A DNA stretch of 45,410 nt from Williamwhitmania sp. (GCA_035529935.1 DATKVT010000074.1:1-45410), one strand, 5' to 3'. Counted from the first letter of the stretch, positions 8,755 to 17,018 are shown. Made by a program: numbers and translations. Notes: generated from the letters alone by a model not told the origin.

Positions 8755-8763
8755 ACCCCGTTT

Positions 8764-9495
8764 TTATTTCCTTCTTTTTTCTATATGCTTGATTAATAAT
8801 GATTTTACATAGTCAGGTAATGCAATTTCCCCCTTGTCTGCTTCTTTCTTTAATGCTTCAAAAAAATTCACTTCTACTCCTTGCCATGTCAATTCGAGTC
8901 GGCGAATCTTTTCTAAAGTAATGTGGTCATAATTCTCAGGTCTGCCCCAATAACACTTTAAACAGATTTCAATATCTTTTGAATCATTCCAATTTTCACA
9001 GTGTTCACAAGACCATGACTTTGCTCTATTGCAAGAAGCGCAAAGAAGCATATAATCATTGATGTTTTGCTGAAAATTTTCATCATCCCCACTTATTTCA
9101 TATGGCACTCTATGGTCAACTTGCAAATACCTTTCTTCAAACTTTCCATTACAGATATAGCAATGCCCATTATTTGCATCATATAATGATTTTTTGAAAT
9201 CTTTCGAAAATATTTGCCGTCCGTCAACACGATTATTTCGTATTTTCGAAAGGTCTCCAAATCTGTATGCAGCTATTGATTTGCCATCAGCGGATTTTGT
9301 TTTAAATGTTTCAAGTGGGATTCCTGCTTCCCTAACATCTCTTGCCGCACGGGGTGGATGATTATATCCGTAAGTTTTTTCTAAATCTTCAGTTGTTATA
9401 AAACCGTGTTTTAGAATATGGTCAATAACAATCTTGGCTCTTTTATTGGTTATTGATTCTGCAAGTTTTAAAAATTCTTTCGGGTACTTTTTCAT
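8764..9495 (-). CDS. HNH-type type II restriction endonuclease
   Basis: A 243-aa HNH nuclease, expected to cleave unmodified DNA at the site protected by the overlapping methyltransferase. A helix-turn-helix-like N-terminal region (about residues 18-60, HGFITTEDLEKTYGYNHPPR) precedes the nuclease core: CYIC (112-115), LQVDHRVPYE with the catalytic Asp-His (about 124-133), and CASCNRAKSW (152-161), so two Cys pairs form the usual zinc knuckle of HNH proteins. A further Cys set, CEHC (163-166) and CLKC (178-181), may bind a second zinc. Its ATG overlaps the methylase stop by 4 nt. The genes are visibly more A+T-rich than their neighbours, suggesting recent transfer. The recognition sequence is not inferable. 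Confidence 0.85.
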   Translation of the reverse strand: MKKYPKEFLKLAESITNKRAKIVIDHILKHGFITTEDLEKTYGYNHPPRAARDVREAGIPLETFKTKSADGKSIAAYRFGDLSKIRNNRVDGRQIFSKDFKKSLYDANNGHCYICNGKFEERYLQVDHRVPYEISGDDENFQQNINDYMLLCASCNRAKSWSCEHCENWNDSKDIEICLKCYWGRPENYDHITLEKIRRLELTWQGVEVNFFEALKKEADKGEIALPDYVKSLLIKHIEKRRK

Positions 9496-10400
9496 ACGAA
9501 GTCAAACAATGAAGGCTGTTTAATTGAAACTGATTCTATCCGTTTATTTATATGCGAAATTGAGGCTAAGTTATCGGATATATAAACAGCTTCATATGTC
9601 CGTTCGTTCCTACTATGCAATGTTGCAATTGAAGAACGACCTGCATCTATTTCAATTTTATGTAAATTCAATTCCTTAGGAAGTTCCTCTCCGTATGTTT
9701 TATTGTCAGTACGACCATCATAACTTAAAATGAACGGAATATTTCGCTTGTTTAATTTGTAAAGTGAAATCACAAAATTTTCATGATTGAGGTCTTCCAT
9801 ATATCTAAACCCGCCATTTTTTGCTGTCCCTTGGTACGGTGGGTCCATATAAACTAAATCATTCTCAGTTGCCATATCCAAAATTTTCTCATAATCAACA
9901 GAATGGAAAGTAACTTTGTCCTTTAATAGATTTGAAACATTTAAAATATCAAATCTCATATTTTCAGGTAAACGCCCTTTTCTTCTTTTGTCAGGACTTT
10001 GATTAAAATTGCCTTCTGCATTATATCGAACTGCTGCTTTAACGCATTTAGCCAATAAAAATAATAGATATTTTGGCTCTTTTGTTTGATTAAAACTGTC
10101 TCTTATTTGATAATAAAAATCTTCTTCATTACCAAGTTGGTTATTCCAAATATGATGATAATCCCGAATTATTGTCTGAGGCTCATTTACAATTTTTTCC
10201 CAAAGATTTATTAAGGGTTCATTGATGTCGTTTACAATAAACTTGTTAGCTTTGAAATAATATGCTGATGCAATAGTAATTGCAGCCGAACCAGCAAAAG
10301 GTTCAATTAATCTATCAATCTTTTGAGGAAAAAATCTTAAGATGTCCGCAGCAAGGTTTCTTTTGCTACCTTGATATGGTATTGGATGTGGTATCTTCAT
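9492..10400 (-). CDS. DNA adenine-N6 methyltransferase, D12 class (type II R-M)
   Basis: A 302-aa methyltransferase of the Dam/D12 (alpha) class that transfers a methyl group from S-adenosylmethionine to adenine N6. It begins with the class signature PIPYQGSKRNLA; motif I is LIEPFAGSAA (about residues 31-40) and the catalytic motif IV is DPPY (186-189) in LVYMDPPYQGT. The variable region between (about 60-180) should hold the target recognition part. It is first in a two-gene unit with the HNH endonuclease, whose start overlaps its stop (ATGA). Methylase-first order is usual for protecting the host before nuclease accumulates. Palindromic elements bracket the pair. Confidence 0.92.
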   Translation of the reverse strand: MKIPHPIPYQGSKRNLAADILRFFPQKIDRLIEPFAGSAAITIASAYYFKANKFIVNDINEPLINLWEKIVNEPQTIIRDYHHIWNNQLGNEEDFYYQIRDSFNQTKEPKYLLFLLAKCVKAAVRYNAEGNFNQSPDKRRKGRLPENMRFDILNVSNLLKDKVTFHSVDYEKILDMATENDLVYMDPPYQGTAKNGGFRYMEDLNHENFVISLYKLNKRNIPFILSYDGRTDNKTYGEELPKELNLHKIEIDAGRSSIATLHSRNERTYEAVYISDNLASISHINKRIESVSIKQPSLFDFV

Positions 10401-10416
10401 ATAATTCTATTTTTTA

Positions 10417-10424
10417 CAAAATTA
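10417..10424 (-). promoter_or_regulatory. Putative -7 box of the R-M operon
   Basis: On the minus strand this reads TAATTTTG, a full TAnnTTTG match, 17 nt upstream of the methyltransferase ATG. Confidence 0.45.
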
Positions 10425-10476
10425 ATCATTTTCGTTCAACATGTCTAATTTATGGTAGGTCGTCTTTTAAAATGGG

Positions 10477-10515
10477 GTACAACGAGTGTATAAACACAGC
10501 TATCGTTGTTATTTC
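10477..10515. repeat. Inverted copy of the 8.75-kb palindrome end, flanking the R-M pair
   Basis: GGGGTACAAC (10477-10486) is the exact reverse complement of GTTGTACCCC (8750-8759) on the other side of the R-M genes. With the adjoining A/T tract, 15 of 17 positions match. The segment also forms its own small palindrome (ACAACGA about 10482-10488 with TCGTTGT about 10509-10515). Confidence 0.5.
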
Positions 10516-10524
10516 CGCCTTAGG

Positions 10525-10838
10525 CAAACCTTTTTTTCTTGAAACTCTCGTCGCACCATGGGCGGCAAAGAGCCACTTCCAAGATTGATTTATCCCATAA
10601 TTTGCCATTCGTTGGTATCTCAAACTTACAAAAAATATGCATTAGCCCAAGCTATCCTACTGATTTTTAACCAGGACAATCCTTGAGCCAAGGTTGGCCT
10701 AAATGCAATGGTGTTTATTCCGTTTAATAGCAAAATAAAATCTATTCAGGAATCGATGTATGCGTAAGCCGTTTATTGTAGATTGTGTTAAAAGTGTCAG
10801 ACCGCTGCCATTCTTGCTTTATCACTCGATAAAACTCA
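10525..10838. other. Intergenic stretch without a recognised gene
   Basis: I see no credible coding region here. A short CCTTGAGCCAAGG hairpin lies near 10680-10693. Minus-strand open frames run in from the tandem array but show no family features. Confidence 0.5.
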
Positions 10839-11213
10839 GGCAGAGAAGGGAGGCAACCGGGCAAACATCGAAGGTCATCTGGCAGAGAAGGGAGCGCACC
10901 GGACAAACATCGAAGGAGATATGACAGAGAAGGGAGCCTTCTGGCAGACATTGAGGGATATCTGGCAAAGAAGGGAGGCAACCGGACAAACATCGAAGGG
11001 CATTTGGCAAAGAAGGGAATCCACCAGATAGTCATCGAAGGAGCTCCGGCAAAGAAGGAAGCCTTCGGGCAGACATCGAAGGTCATCTGGCAGAGAAGGG
11101 AGGCCACCGGACAAACATCGAAGAATATCTGGCAAAGAAAGGAGCCTTCCGGCAGACATCGAAGGCGATCTGGCAGAGAAGGGAGCCCACCGGACAGCCA
11201 TCGAAGGAGGTTT
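10839..11213. repeat. Nine-unit 41/42-bp degenerate tandem repeat with two unit types
   Basis: Units start at 10839, 10881, 10923, 10964, 11006, 11048, 11089, 11131 and 11172. Six are 42 bp (type A, core ACCGGACAAACATCGAAGG) and three are 41 bp (type B, core GCCTTCCGGCAGACATCGAAG), in the order A A B A A B A B A. All start with GGCARAGAAGGGAG or a close variant. Type B units can pair GCCTTC with GAAGGC. There are no unique spacers, so this is not a CRISPR. The mixed unit length breaks any reading frame. A degenerate unit end recurs at 11975-11998. Confidence 0.9.
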
Positions 11214-11291
11214 TGCAAAAGCAAGCTTATCCTACCCTTGAAAGTAATGACCCAAGATATTCTAAAATTTACGAATGACGAAGAGAGGACT

Positions 11292-11636
11292 CTAGCCGAT
11301 GCCGCTATTCAGCAGCTCGGCTATTTCTTGTTTGAGATTTTTAAGGTCCTTGATTACGATTGTCCAGATAATATCTTCAGATACCGAATCGTACCCGTGG
11401 CTTATTCTATTCCTTGTATCCACAATTTTTCTAGCATTTGCTATTTTGATATCTGGATGGACCTTTAGAATTCTATTTACCGCTTCACCAATTATTTCAA
11501 TATTTCGCTCAATTGCTTTTTTTCCTTTTAAGTCTTTTTTGAACTCAAAAAAATTAAGTTTCGCGGGCAAAAAAGTTTCAATCTCATCGATAGATTGGCT
11601 AATATCTTCAAGCCAAGTTCGAACTTCCACTTCCAT
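11292..11636 (-). CDS. hepT: HepT-like HEPN ribonuclease toxin
   Basis: A HEPN-domain (DUF86) toxin of 114 aa from the chosen start. The catalytic RNase motif Rx4HxY is intact: RNRISHGY, with Arg75, His80 and Tyr82. Helical flanks WLEDISQSIDEIETF and AIERNIEIIGEAVNRIL match the family. Family toxins cleave RNA, and in the best-studied pairs the Tyr is adenylylated by the MntA partner. The ORF extends to 11666, but MEVEVRTWLEDI at 11636 is where the family starts; either way it overlaps the end of mntA. Composition is A+T-rich. The pair lies between two 24-bp direct repeats that belong to the tandem array. Confidence 0.87.
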   Translation of the reverse strand: MEVEVRTWLEDISQSIDEIETFLPAKLNFFEFKKDLKGKKAIERNIEIIGEAVNRILKVHPDIKIANARKIVDTRNRISHGYDSVSEDIIWTIVIKDLKNLKQEIAELLNSGIG

Positions 11637-11928
11637 ATATTTGGACTTTAGTTCGTTCAATTTCACCTTTCAAAAATTTGTTGCGGATGGCCTTTTGCTC
11701 GAGCAGGTCAATATGCCGCTTAAATATTTCCTCGAGCTGAAACTTAAGATTAAAGTATTTGTCCGTGTATGAAATAGGGTCATTATCATCAATATCAACC
11801 ACCAAGTCTATATCGCTATCGGGATTAAACCTATCCGTAGTCACCGAACCAAAGGCAAATAACGTCCTAACTTTGTTGGCCTCACAAAGTTGAATTATCT
11901 GCTTAATATTTTGGTCTATCACTGTCAT
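11608..11928 (-). CDS. mntA: MntA-like minimal nucleotidyltransferase antitoxin
   Basis: A 106-aa minimal nucleotidyltransferase. The family signature GSx10DxD is clear: FAFGSVTTDRFNPDSDIDLVVD (Gly27-Ser28, Asp39, Asp41). MntA proteins neutralise HepT by transferring AMP to the toxin's Rx4HxY tyrosine. It is the upstream gene of the pair, and its last codons overlap the hepT start by 29 nt, the standard order. A TAACTTTG -7 box lies just upstream of the ATG, implying a very short leader. The C-terminal tail YGSGSSNLA shows nothing further. Confidence 0.88.
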   Translation of the reverse strand: MTVIDQNIKQIIQLCEANKVRTLFAFGSVTTDRFNPDSDIDLVVDIDDNDPISYTDKYFNLKFQLEEIFKRHIDLLEQKAIRNKFLKGEIERTKVQIYGSGSSNLA

Positions 11929-11935
11929 ACAGGTT

Positions 11936-11943
11936 CAAAGTTA
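11936..11943 (-). promoter_or_regulatory. Putative -7 box of mntA-hepT
   Basis: The minus strand reads TAACTTTG, a full match to TAnnTTTG, 8 nt upstream of the mntA ATG. Transcription would begin only a few bases before the start codon. Confidence 0.5.
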
Positions 11944-11974
11944 GCGATTTTTTGTTGATAAATGGTATGCCACA

Positions 11975-11998
11975 CATCAAAGGAGATTTTGCAAAAGC
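11975..11998 (+). repeat. Outlying copy of the tandem-array end
   Basis: This 24-mer (CATCAAAGGAGATTTTGCAAAAGC, given here only to locate the unit; 22 of 24 bases match 11199-11222) is a direct repeat of the array's distal end. Another fragment like the unit start (GGCAAAGAAG) follows near 12015. Together they flank mntA-hepT on the side away from the array. Confidence 0.7.
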
Positions 11999-12158
11999 CA
12001 ACCACTCCTCCCATGGCAAAGAAGCTGTAGATGTTGTATATTTAGCAAAAGTTTAAGGCAAGGGTTGGTCACGCAAGGTATAGGGCACCTCTCCAACTAA
12101 GTAGGCGCTTTATGGCTCAAAGGTGGCGGCCAGTTACCATTTAAAAATCAGTATAGCC

Positions 12159-13004
12159 ATGAAATACATTGGAGCACACGTTAGCGCTTCGGGTGGTGTG
12201 GAGAATGCACCACGCAATGCCGCAGCCATTGGGGCAAAAGCCTTCGCCCTATTCACAAAAAATCAACGTCAGTGGAAATCGGCACCGCTAACGCAGACCA
12301 GCATCGAGGGTTTTAAAAAGGCGTGCAAAGAGCTTGGATTTAAGCCCGAGCACATCCTGCCGCACGACAGCTACCTCATTAACCTTGGCCATCCCGAAAA
12401 GGAGGCGCTGGAAAAATCGAGGGAGGCCTTCCTCGACGAGATGCAGCGGTGCGAGCAGCTGGGTCTCGACCGGCTAAACTTTCACCCCGGCAGCCACCTC
12501 AACCAAATAAGCCTGGAGGCGTGCCTCGATTTGGTGGCCGAATCCATCAACATTGCCCTCGCAAAAACCAAGGACGTAATTGCCGTAATTGAAAACACCG
12601 CCGGGCAAGGCACCAACGTAGGGCACACCTTTGAGCAGCTGCGCCACATTATCGACAAGGTGGAGGACAAAACCCGCGTTGGCGTGTGCATAGACACCTG
12701 CCACGCCTTCACCGCCGGATACAACCTCAAGGAGCAAGGGGAGTTCAACGAGGTTTTTCAGCGGTTCGACGAAACCATTGGGTTCAAGTACCTAAAGGGA
12801 ATGCACATCAACGACTCCAAAAAGGAGTTCGCCTCCCGGGTCGACCGGCACGATAGCATCGGCAAGGGGTTTTTGGGCATCGATACCTTTAAGTATATTA
12901 TGAAGGATTCGCGGTTCGACAACATTCCGCTCATTCTGGAAACACCCGACGAAACCATTTGGCAGGAGGAAATTGCCATGCTCTACGCCATGCAAGCAAA
13001 GTAA
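12159..13004 (+). CDS. nfo: Deoxyribonuclease IV (AP endonuclease)
   Basis: A 281-aa zinc-dependent apurinic/apyrimidinic endonuclease of the Nfo family, acting in base excision repair by cutting 5' of abasic sites. It begins [13 protein letters not shown], with the family's first metal-binding region, then [29 protein letters not shown] (metal-binding Glu), [14 protein letters not shown] (Asp and His), [23 protein letters not shown] and LILETPDE. All expected metal ligands are visible. The ORF could open at a GTG at 12123, but the ATG at 12159 is the family start. It is followed 18 nt later by an isoaspartyl peptidase gene. Confidence 0.95.
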   Translation: MKYIGAHVSASGGVENAPRNAAAIGAKAFALFTKNQRQWKSAPLTQTSIEGFKKACKELGFKPEHILPHDSYLINLGHPEKEALEKSREAFLDEMQRCEQLGLDRLNFHPGSHLNQISLEACLDLVAESINIALAKTKDVIAVIENTAGQGTNVGHTFEQLRHIIDKVEDKTRVGVCIDTCHAFTAGYNLKEQGEFNEVFQRFDETIGFKYLKGMHINDSKKEFASRVDRHDSIGKGFLGIDTFKYIMKDSRFDNIPLILETPDETIWQEEIAMLYAMQAK

Positions 13005-13022
13005 AACCTAATCTATGAAGCC

Positions 13023-13982
13023 ATGAAAAGCGTTCTTTTATTCGTACTAGCCATAGCAATGTCAACAATGCTATCAGCACAGGAAAAGTGGGCCATTGCC
13101 ATTCACGGTGGTGCAGGAAACATCACCCCCGAGAAGCTGGGCGCCGACTCGCTAGTCTACAAGGCTGCGCTGGATTCGGCCCTGTCGATTGGTGCTGATA
13201 TCCTGTCGAAGGGAGGAACCAGCCTCGATGCGGTGGAGCAGGTGGTAATTTATCTTGAGAACAATCCGCACTTTAACGCAGGCAAGGGTGCCGTTTTTAC
13301 CTCAGCGGGTAAGAATGAGCTCGACGCCTGCATCATGGACGGAAAAACGCTGGAATCGGGTGCCGTGGCCGGTGTAGGCGATATTAAGAATCCTATTGTG
13401 GCCGCCAGAGCGGTGATGGAAAAGTCGGGTGCCGTGCTGCTTGCCGGTGCAGGAGCCTCCAACTTTGCGCGTGCCAACGGCATTGAGATGGTGGACTCCT
13501 CCTACTTCTTCACCGAAAGAAGCTGGCAAAGCTACCTGAAGGCCAAGCAGGTGCCTCCAACGGAAAAGCACGGAACGGTAGGCTGCGTAGCCCTCGACAT
13601 GAACGGAAACTTAGCGGCGGCAACCTCCACTGGTGGCATGACCAACAAGCTCCCCGGAAGAATTGGCGACTCTCCCATAGTTGGCGCCGGAACCTACGCA
13701 AACAACAACGCCTGCGCCATTTCGTGCACGGGTCATGGGGAGTTCTTTATTCGCTACACCGTTGCCCGAAGTATTGCCGCGCTGGTGGAGTATCGCGATG
13801 TAGATTTGAAGGATGCCGTTTCGCAAATGATTTGGAAAACGCTAAAACCCATTGGTGCCGAAGGTGGCGTAATTGCCCTCGATAGACAAGGAAATATCGT
13901 TACTGACTTCAACACCCCGGGCATGTTTCGTGGATTTGCCTCCTCCTCAGGAAAAAAGATGGTTGGCCTCTTTGCTAGGTAA
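13023..13982 (+). CDS. Isoaspartyl peptidase / plant-type L-asparaginase
   Basis: A 319-aa Ntn-hydrolase that cleaves beta-aspartyl peptides and L-asparagine. A signal peptide (MKSVLLFVLAIAMSTMLSAQ) suggests export to the periplasm. The family start WAIAIHGGAGNI is followed by SLDAVEQVV and FNAGKGAVFTSAGKNELDA. The autocleavage site is KHGTVGCVALD, in which the Thr becomes the nucleophile of the beta chain, followed by ATSTGGMTNKLPGRIGDSPI and GTGHGEFF-like CTGHGEFFIRY. The precursor length is normal. It runs close behind nfo and ends before a terminator. Confidence 0.93.
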   Translation: MKSVLLFVLAIAMSTMLSAQEKWAIAIHGGAGNITPEKLGADSLVYKAALDSALSIGADILSKGGTSLDAVEQVVIYLENNPHFNAGKGAVFTSAGKNELDACIMDGKTLESGAVAGVGDIKNPIVAARAVMEKSGAVLLAGAGASNFARANGIEMVDSSYFFTERSWQSYLKAKQVPPTEKHGTVGCVALDMNGNLAAATSTGGMTNKLPGRIGDSPIVGAGTYANNNACAISCTGHGEFFIRYTVARSIAALVEYRDVDLKDAVSQMIWKTLKPIGAEGGVIALDRQGNIVTDFNTPGMFRGFASSSGKKMVGLFAR

Positions 13983-14042
13983 CTATTGGCATGGACAATA
14001 TGTTGCCATAATCCTGATTAAAAGCAAACTATAATTAGTTTT

Positions 14043-14080
14043 AAAAAAGCCCTCACGGAATTTGGTGGGGGCTTTTTTTT
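14043..14080 (+). terminator. Terminator after the isoaspartyl peptidase gene
   Basis: An AAGCCCTCAC/GGTGGGGGCTT hairpin (one G.U pair, 7-nt loop) followed by eight Ts. Its descending arm overlaps the -33 box of the next promoter. Confidence 0.8.
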
Positions 14081-14091
14081 CCATAACTTTG
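14061..14091 (+). promoter_or_regulatory. Promoter of the EamA-IMPACT-pyrBI operon
   Basis: A TTTG -33 box at 14061-14064 and TAACTTTG -7 box at 14084-14091, spaced 19 nt, match the Bacteroidota housekeeping consensus. The ATG follows 16 nt later. Confidence 0.65.
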
Positions 14092-14106
14092 CGTAAACAT
14101 TGAGTA

Positions 14107-14988
14107 ATGGTTCTGTTGCTGCTTAGCATACTATCATCAACCACAATTCTGGTGATTTTCAAGCTTTCGGAGAAGCTTCAAGTAAAAAGTCTCCCCATTA
14201 TTGCCCTCAACTACGCCGTAGCAACATTGCTCGGTTTTTTTTTGGCCGATAAGTCGCAAATTTCACTTCAATCTGCTGGATACGAATGGATTGCCTTTGC
14301 ACTAGGATTAGGCGTCCTCTTTATTGGCCTCTTTTTTATAGTGGCCCAAAGCACACAGCTGGCGGGCATTGCTCCCACCACCATTGCGACGAAGATGTCG
14401 GTCATTTTTCCCATACTGCTATCGCTCGCCATTGAACCCAATGATAAGCTAACCCCGATAAAGTTATCGGGGTTTATTTTGGCCATAACCGCCCTGCTCC
14501 TGAGCAGCTACCCGTCCAAAAAGGAAAAGAGCAACCGAAAGCTGTGGTTTCCAATCATCCTCTTCTTTGGCATGGGATTGATTGACTCGCTCATGAAGTT
14601 CTCCCAAGCAAAGTTTGTGAGCGATGAGCTCAAGCCCATCTTTCTAACCCTTCTCTTTGGAACAGCCTGCATCATTGGTTTTGTCCTAGTGCTTCGCAGT
14701 AGAGAGAACCGTCGTGGGTTCCTAGAGATAAAAACGCTAGGCTTAGGATTGGCCCTAGGTGCTGCAAACTTTGGTTCAGCCTACTTTTTCATAGGTATGC
14801 TCAACTACTCCACAAAGTATGGCTTTCTCGATAGTTCCACGCTCATCGGCGTAAACAACATTGGCATTGTACTGTGTAGCTCAGCCATTGGACGCTTCAT
14901 ATTCAAGGAGAAGTATTCCATGCTCAACATTGGAGGAATAGTCCTTGCGGTTTTTGCCCTCTACCTCCTAACCTACCTCGTGCCATGA
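14107..14988 (+). CDS. EamA/DMT-superfamily transporter
   Basis: A 293-aa membrane protein with about ten hydrophobic helices in two five-helix halves, as in the drug/metabolite transporter superfamily. The first half contains VAQSTQLAGIAPTTIATKMSV, ending SGFILAITALLLSSYPSK; the second contains GLGLALGAANFGSAYFFIGML and ends IGGIVLAVFALYLLTYLV. The substrate is unknown. The last codon overlaps the start of the IMPACT-family gene by 4 nt (ATGA), so the two are translationally coupled and lead into pyrB-pyrI. Confidence 0.82.
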   Translation: MVLLLLSILSSTTILVIFKLSEKLQVKSLPIIALNYAVATLLGFFLADKSQISLQSAGYEWIAFALGLGVLFIGLFFIVAQSTQLAGIAPTTIATKMSVIFPILLSLAIEPNDKLTPIKLSGFILAITALLLSSYPSKKEKSNRKLWFPIILFFGMGLIDSLMKFSQAKFVSDELKPIFLTLLFGTACIIGFVLVLRSRENRRGFLEIKTLGLGLALGAANFGSAYFFIGMLNYSTKYGFLDSSTLIGVNNIGIVLCSSAIGRFIFKEKYSMLNIGGIVLAVFALYLLTYLVP

Positions 14989-15596
14989 GCGACGACACCT
15001 ATAAAACCATAGCTGCTGCCACCGAACCGGAAGGTAACTTTCGCGATAGAGGGAGTAAATTCATTGGTCTGCTCTACCCCATTCAAAACGAAGATGAGGC
15101 AAAAGCCATTTTACATACAGTTAAAAAGCAATACTACGACGCCACGCATCACTGCTACGCATACCGTTTTGGACCAACAGGTGAAAATTACCGGGCCAAC
15201 GACGATGGTGAGCCATCCGGTTCGGCGGGCAAGCCCATTCTCAACCAGCTGCTCTCTGCGGAAATCACCAATGTGCTAGCCGTGGTGGTCCGCTACTATG
15301 GCGGAACAAAGTTGGGTGTTCCGGGGTTAATTAATGCCTACAAGGAGGCAACGCGGCAAGCCATAAGTGAAGCAGAAATTGTTGAGAGAACGGTAAATGA
15401 TAGGTTTGAGGTGAAGTTTGAATACGTTGCCATGAACGACGTGATGAAGGCGGTAAAGGAGCTGTCGCCCACCATTGTAAGCCAAGATATGGGCCTTAGC
15501 TGCCAAATGGTGCTGGAGATAAGGCAGAGCTTATCGGCTCAATTAGAAGAGAGACTCTCTGGAAAGGAGATGATAACCATTGAATTAGTAGAATAG
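14985..15596 (+). CDS. IMPACT/YigZ family protein
   Basis: A 203-aa member of the UPF0029 (IMPACT N-terminal) family, a conserved soluble protein implicated in translation or amino-acid-related regulation, though its biochemical role in bacteria is not settled. The signature is complete: [15 protein letters not shown], then [30 protein letters not shown] and [20 protein letters not shown]. The C-terminal region (about 135-203) is the typical ferredoxin-like extension of YigZ proteins. It is coupled to the transporter upstream and precedes pyrB by 25 nt. Confidence 0.92.
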   Translation: MSDDTYKTIAAATEPEGNFRDRGSKFIGLLYPIQNEDEAKAILHTVKKQYYDATHHCYAYRFGPTGENYRANDDGEPSGSAGKPILNQLLSAEITNVLAVVVRYYGGTKLGVPGLINAYKEATRQAISEAEIVERTVNDRFEVKFEYVAMNDVMKAVKELSPTIVSQDMGLSCQMVLEIRQSLSAQLEERLSGKEMITIELVE

Positions 15597-15621
15597 AGTA
15601 ATTACCCTAATACGTTCAAAA

Positions 15622-16533
15622 ATGAAAAGTAAAAGCCTGGTTTCGATCACCGATTTCACCAAGGAGGAGTACATAAAAATCCTCGACTTGGCCGAAGAAT
15701 TTGAAAAGAACCCCAACCAAAAGCTGCTCGAAGGCTTTGTGGTGGCAACCCTATTTTTTGAGCCCTCAACCCGAACACGCTTAAGCTTCGAAAGTGCCAT
15801 TAATCGGCTTGGTGGTAGGGTAATCGGATTTACGGAAGCAGGCACCTCCAGCGTATCGAAGGGAGAAACGCTTAAGGACACCATTATGACGGTGGCCAAC
15901 TACTCGGACCTAGTCGTGATGCGTAACCCCATAGAAGGTAGCGCTCGATTTGCCAGCGAAGTTTCTAGAGTTCCCATCATCAATGCAGGCGATGGAGCCA
16001 ACCAGCACCCCACCCAAACGCTGCTCGACCTTTACTCCATCAGGAAAACGCAAGGCACGCTAAACAACCTCAATATAGTAATGGTTGGCGACCTGAAGTA
16101 TGGCCGCACCGTTCACTCACTGCTCATGGCCCTCACCCACTTCAACCCCACCTTTACCTTTATATCCCCCGCCGAGCTCAGAATGCCGATGGAATACAAG
16201 CTCTACCTCGATAAGCTGGGTATTAAGTACAACGAGCAAACCGACCTTGCTGAATACATAAAGCATGCAGATATTGTTTACATGACCCGCGTTCAAAAGG
16301 AGCGCTTCTCCGACCCCATTGAGTATGAAAAGGTGAAGAATGCCTACATCCTCAAGAATAAAATGCTGGATGGCTCCAAGGACAATATGCGCGTGCTTCA
16401 TCCACTGCCGAGGGTAAATGAGATTAACGAGGACGTTGACCCAAACCCAAAGGCCTACTATTTTACCCAAGCGCTAAATGGGGTTTACACCCGTATGGCC
16501 ATTATGTGCTACATTTTGGGGCTTAAGAAATAA
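15622..16533 (+). CDS. pyrB: Aspartate carbamoyltransferase, catalytic subunit
   Basis: Condenses carbamoyl phosphate and aspartate to carbamoyl aspartate, the committed step of pyrimidine synthesis. The carbamoyl-phosphate site [12 protein letters not shown] is at residues 46-57, with GAGTSS-like [14 protein letters not shown] next, then [26 protein letters not shown] and the aspartate-binding VHPLPR-like [11 protein letters not shown] near 258-268. The 303-aa length is normal for class B enzymes. pyrI follows 26 nt later, so the product should form the regulated dodecamer. Confidence 0.97.
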   Translation: MKSKSLVSITDFTKEEYIKILDLAEEFEKNPNQKLLEGFVVATLFFEPSTRTRLSFESAINRLGGRVIGFTEAGTSSVSKGETLKDTIMTVANYSDLVVMRNPIEGSARFASEVSRVPIINAGDGANQHPTQTLLDLYSIRKTQGTLNNLNIVMVGDLKYGRTVHSLLMALTHFNPTFTFISPAELRMPMEYKLYLDKLGIKYNEQTDLAEYIKHADIVYMTRVQKERFSDPIEYEKVKNAYILKNKMLDGSKDNMRVLHPLPRVNEINEDVDPNPKAYYFTQALNGVYTRMAIMCYILGLKK

Positions 16534-16559
16534 CTTACAATCAAGTAAAACACACTGCC

Positions 16560-17018
16560 ATGAAAAAGCAAAAACAGCTTAGCGTAAGCGCTATTGAAAA
16601 CGGAACAGTGATTGACCATATTCCAGCACATAGCCTATTCAACGTAATCAACATTCTTGGGCTCGACAACTACACCAACCAGATAACCTTTGGCACCAAC
16701 CTCGATAGCAAGCTGCTTGGAAAAAAGGCCATCGTGAAAATTGCAGACAAGTATTTCGAGAATGCCGATATCAACAAGATATCGCTGGTAGCTCCATCGG
16801 CTAAACTCAACATTATAAAGGGATACGAGGTGGTTGAAAAGAAGGAGGTAGAACTTCCTCAAATGGTGGAGGGAATCATCAGATGCGTAAACCCCAAGTG
16901 CATAACCAACAACGACCGGGTGAAGCAAAAATTCACCATTGAATCGAAGGAGGAGGTGTCGCTGCGCTGCCACTACTGCGAAAAGATCACCGACCAGGGG
17001 CACTTTGAATTTGTTTAG
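16560..17018 (+). CDS. pyrI: Aspartate carbamoyltransferase, regulatory subunit
   Basis: A 152-aa regulatory chain that binds nucleotide effectors and links catalytic trimers. The N-terminal allosteric domain (VSAIENGTVIDHIPAHS, about residues 9-25) is followed by the zinc domain with Cys109, Cys114, Cys137 and Cys140 (CVNPKC ... CHYC). It is the last gene of the operon and is followed by a hairpin terminator at 17104. Confidence 0.97.
   Translation: MKKQKQLSVSAIENGTVIDHIPAHSLFNVINILGLDNYTNQITFGTNLDSKLLGKKAIVKIADKYFENADINKISLVAPSAKLNIIKGYEVVEKKEVELPQMVEGIIRCVNPKCITNNDRVKQKFTIESKEEVSLRCHYCEKITDQGHFEFV

Noticed and set aside
8628-10515. Canonical integron attC sites
   Set aside because: The RYYYAAC/GTTRRRY core boxes are not matched properly and no tyrosine integrase lies in the window, so I report the element only as attC-like.
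10839-11213. Possible CRISPR array
   Set aside because: The units are degenerate end-to-end copies without unique spacers, and no cas genes are nearby.
10742-11224. Long open frames on the minus strand across the tandem repeat, with repeated CLSGGLPSLPD-like peptides
   Set aside because: All frames are open because the repeat lacks stop triplets. The 41/42-bp unit lengths shift the frame between units, so the peptide pattern drifts, and no domain is recognisable.
11004-11468. 154-codon plus-strand ORF covering half of the array and the end of hepT
   Set aside because: It is made of repeat sequence joined to the antisense of hepT, with no conserved content.
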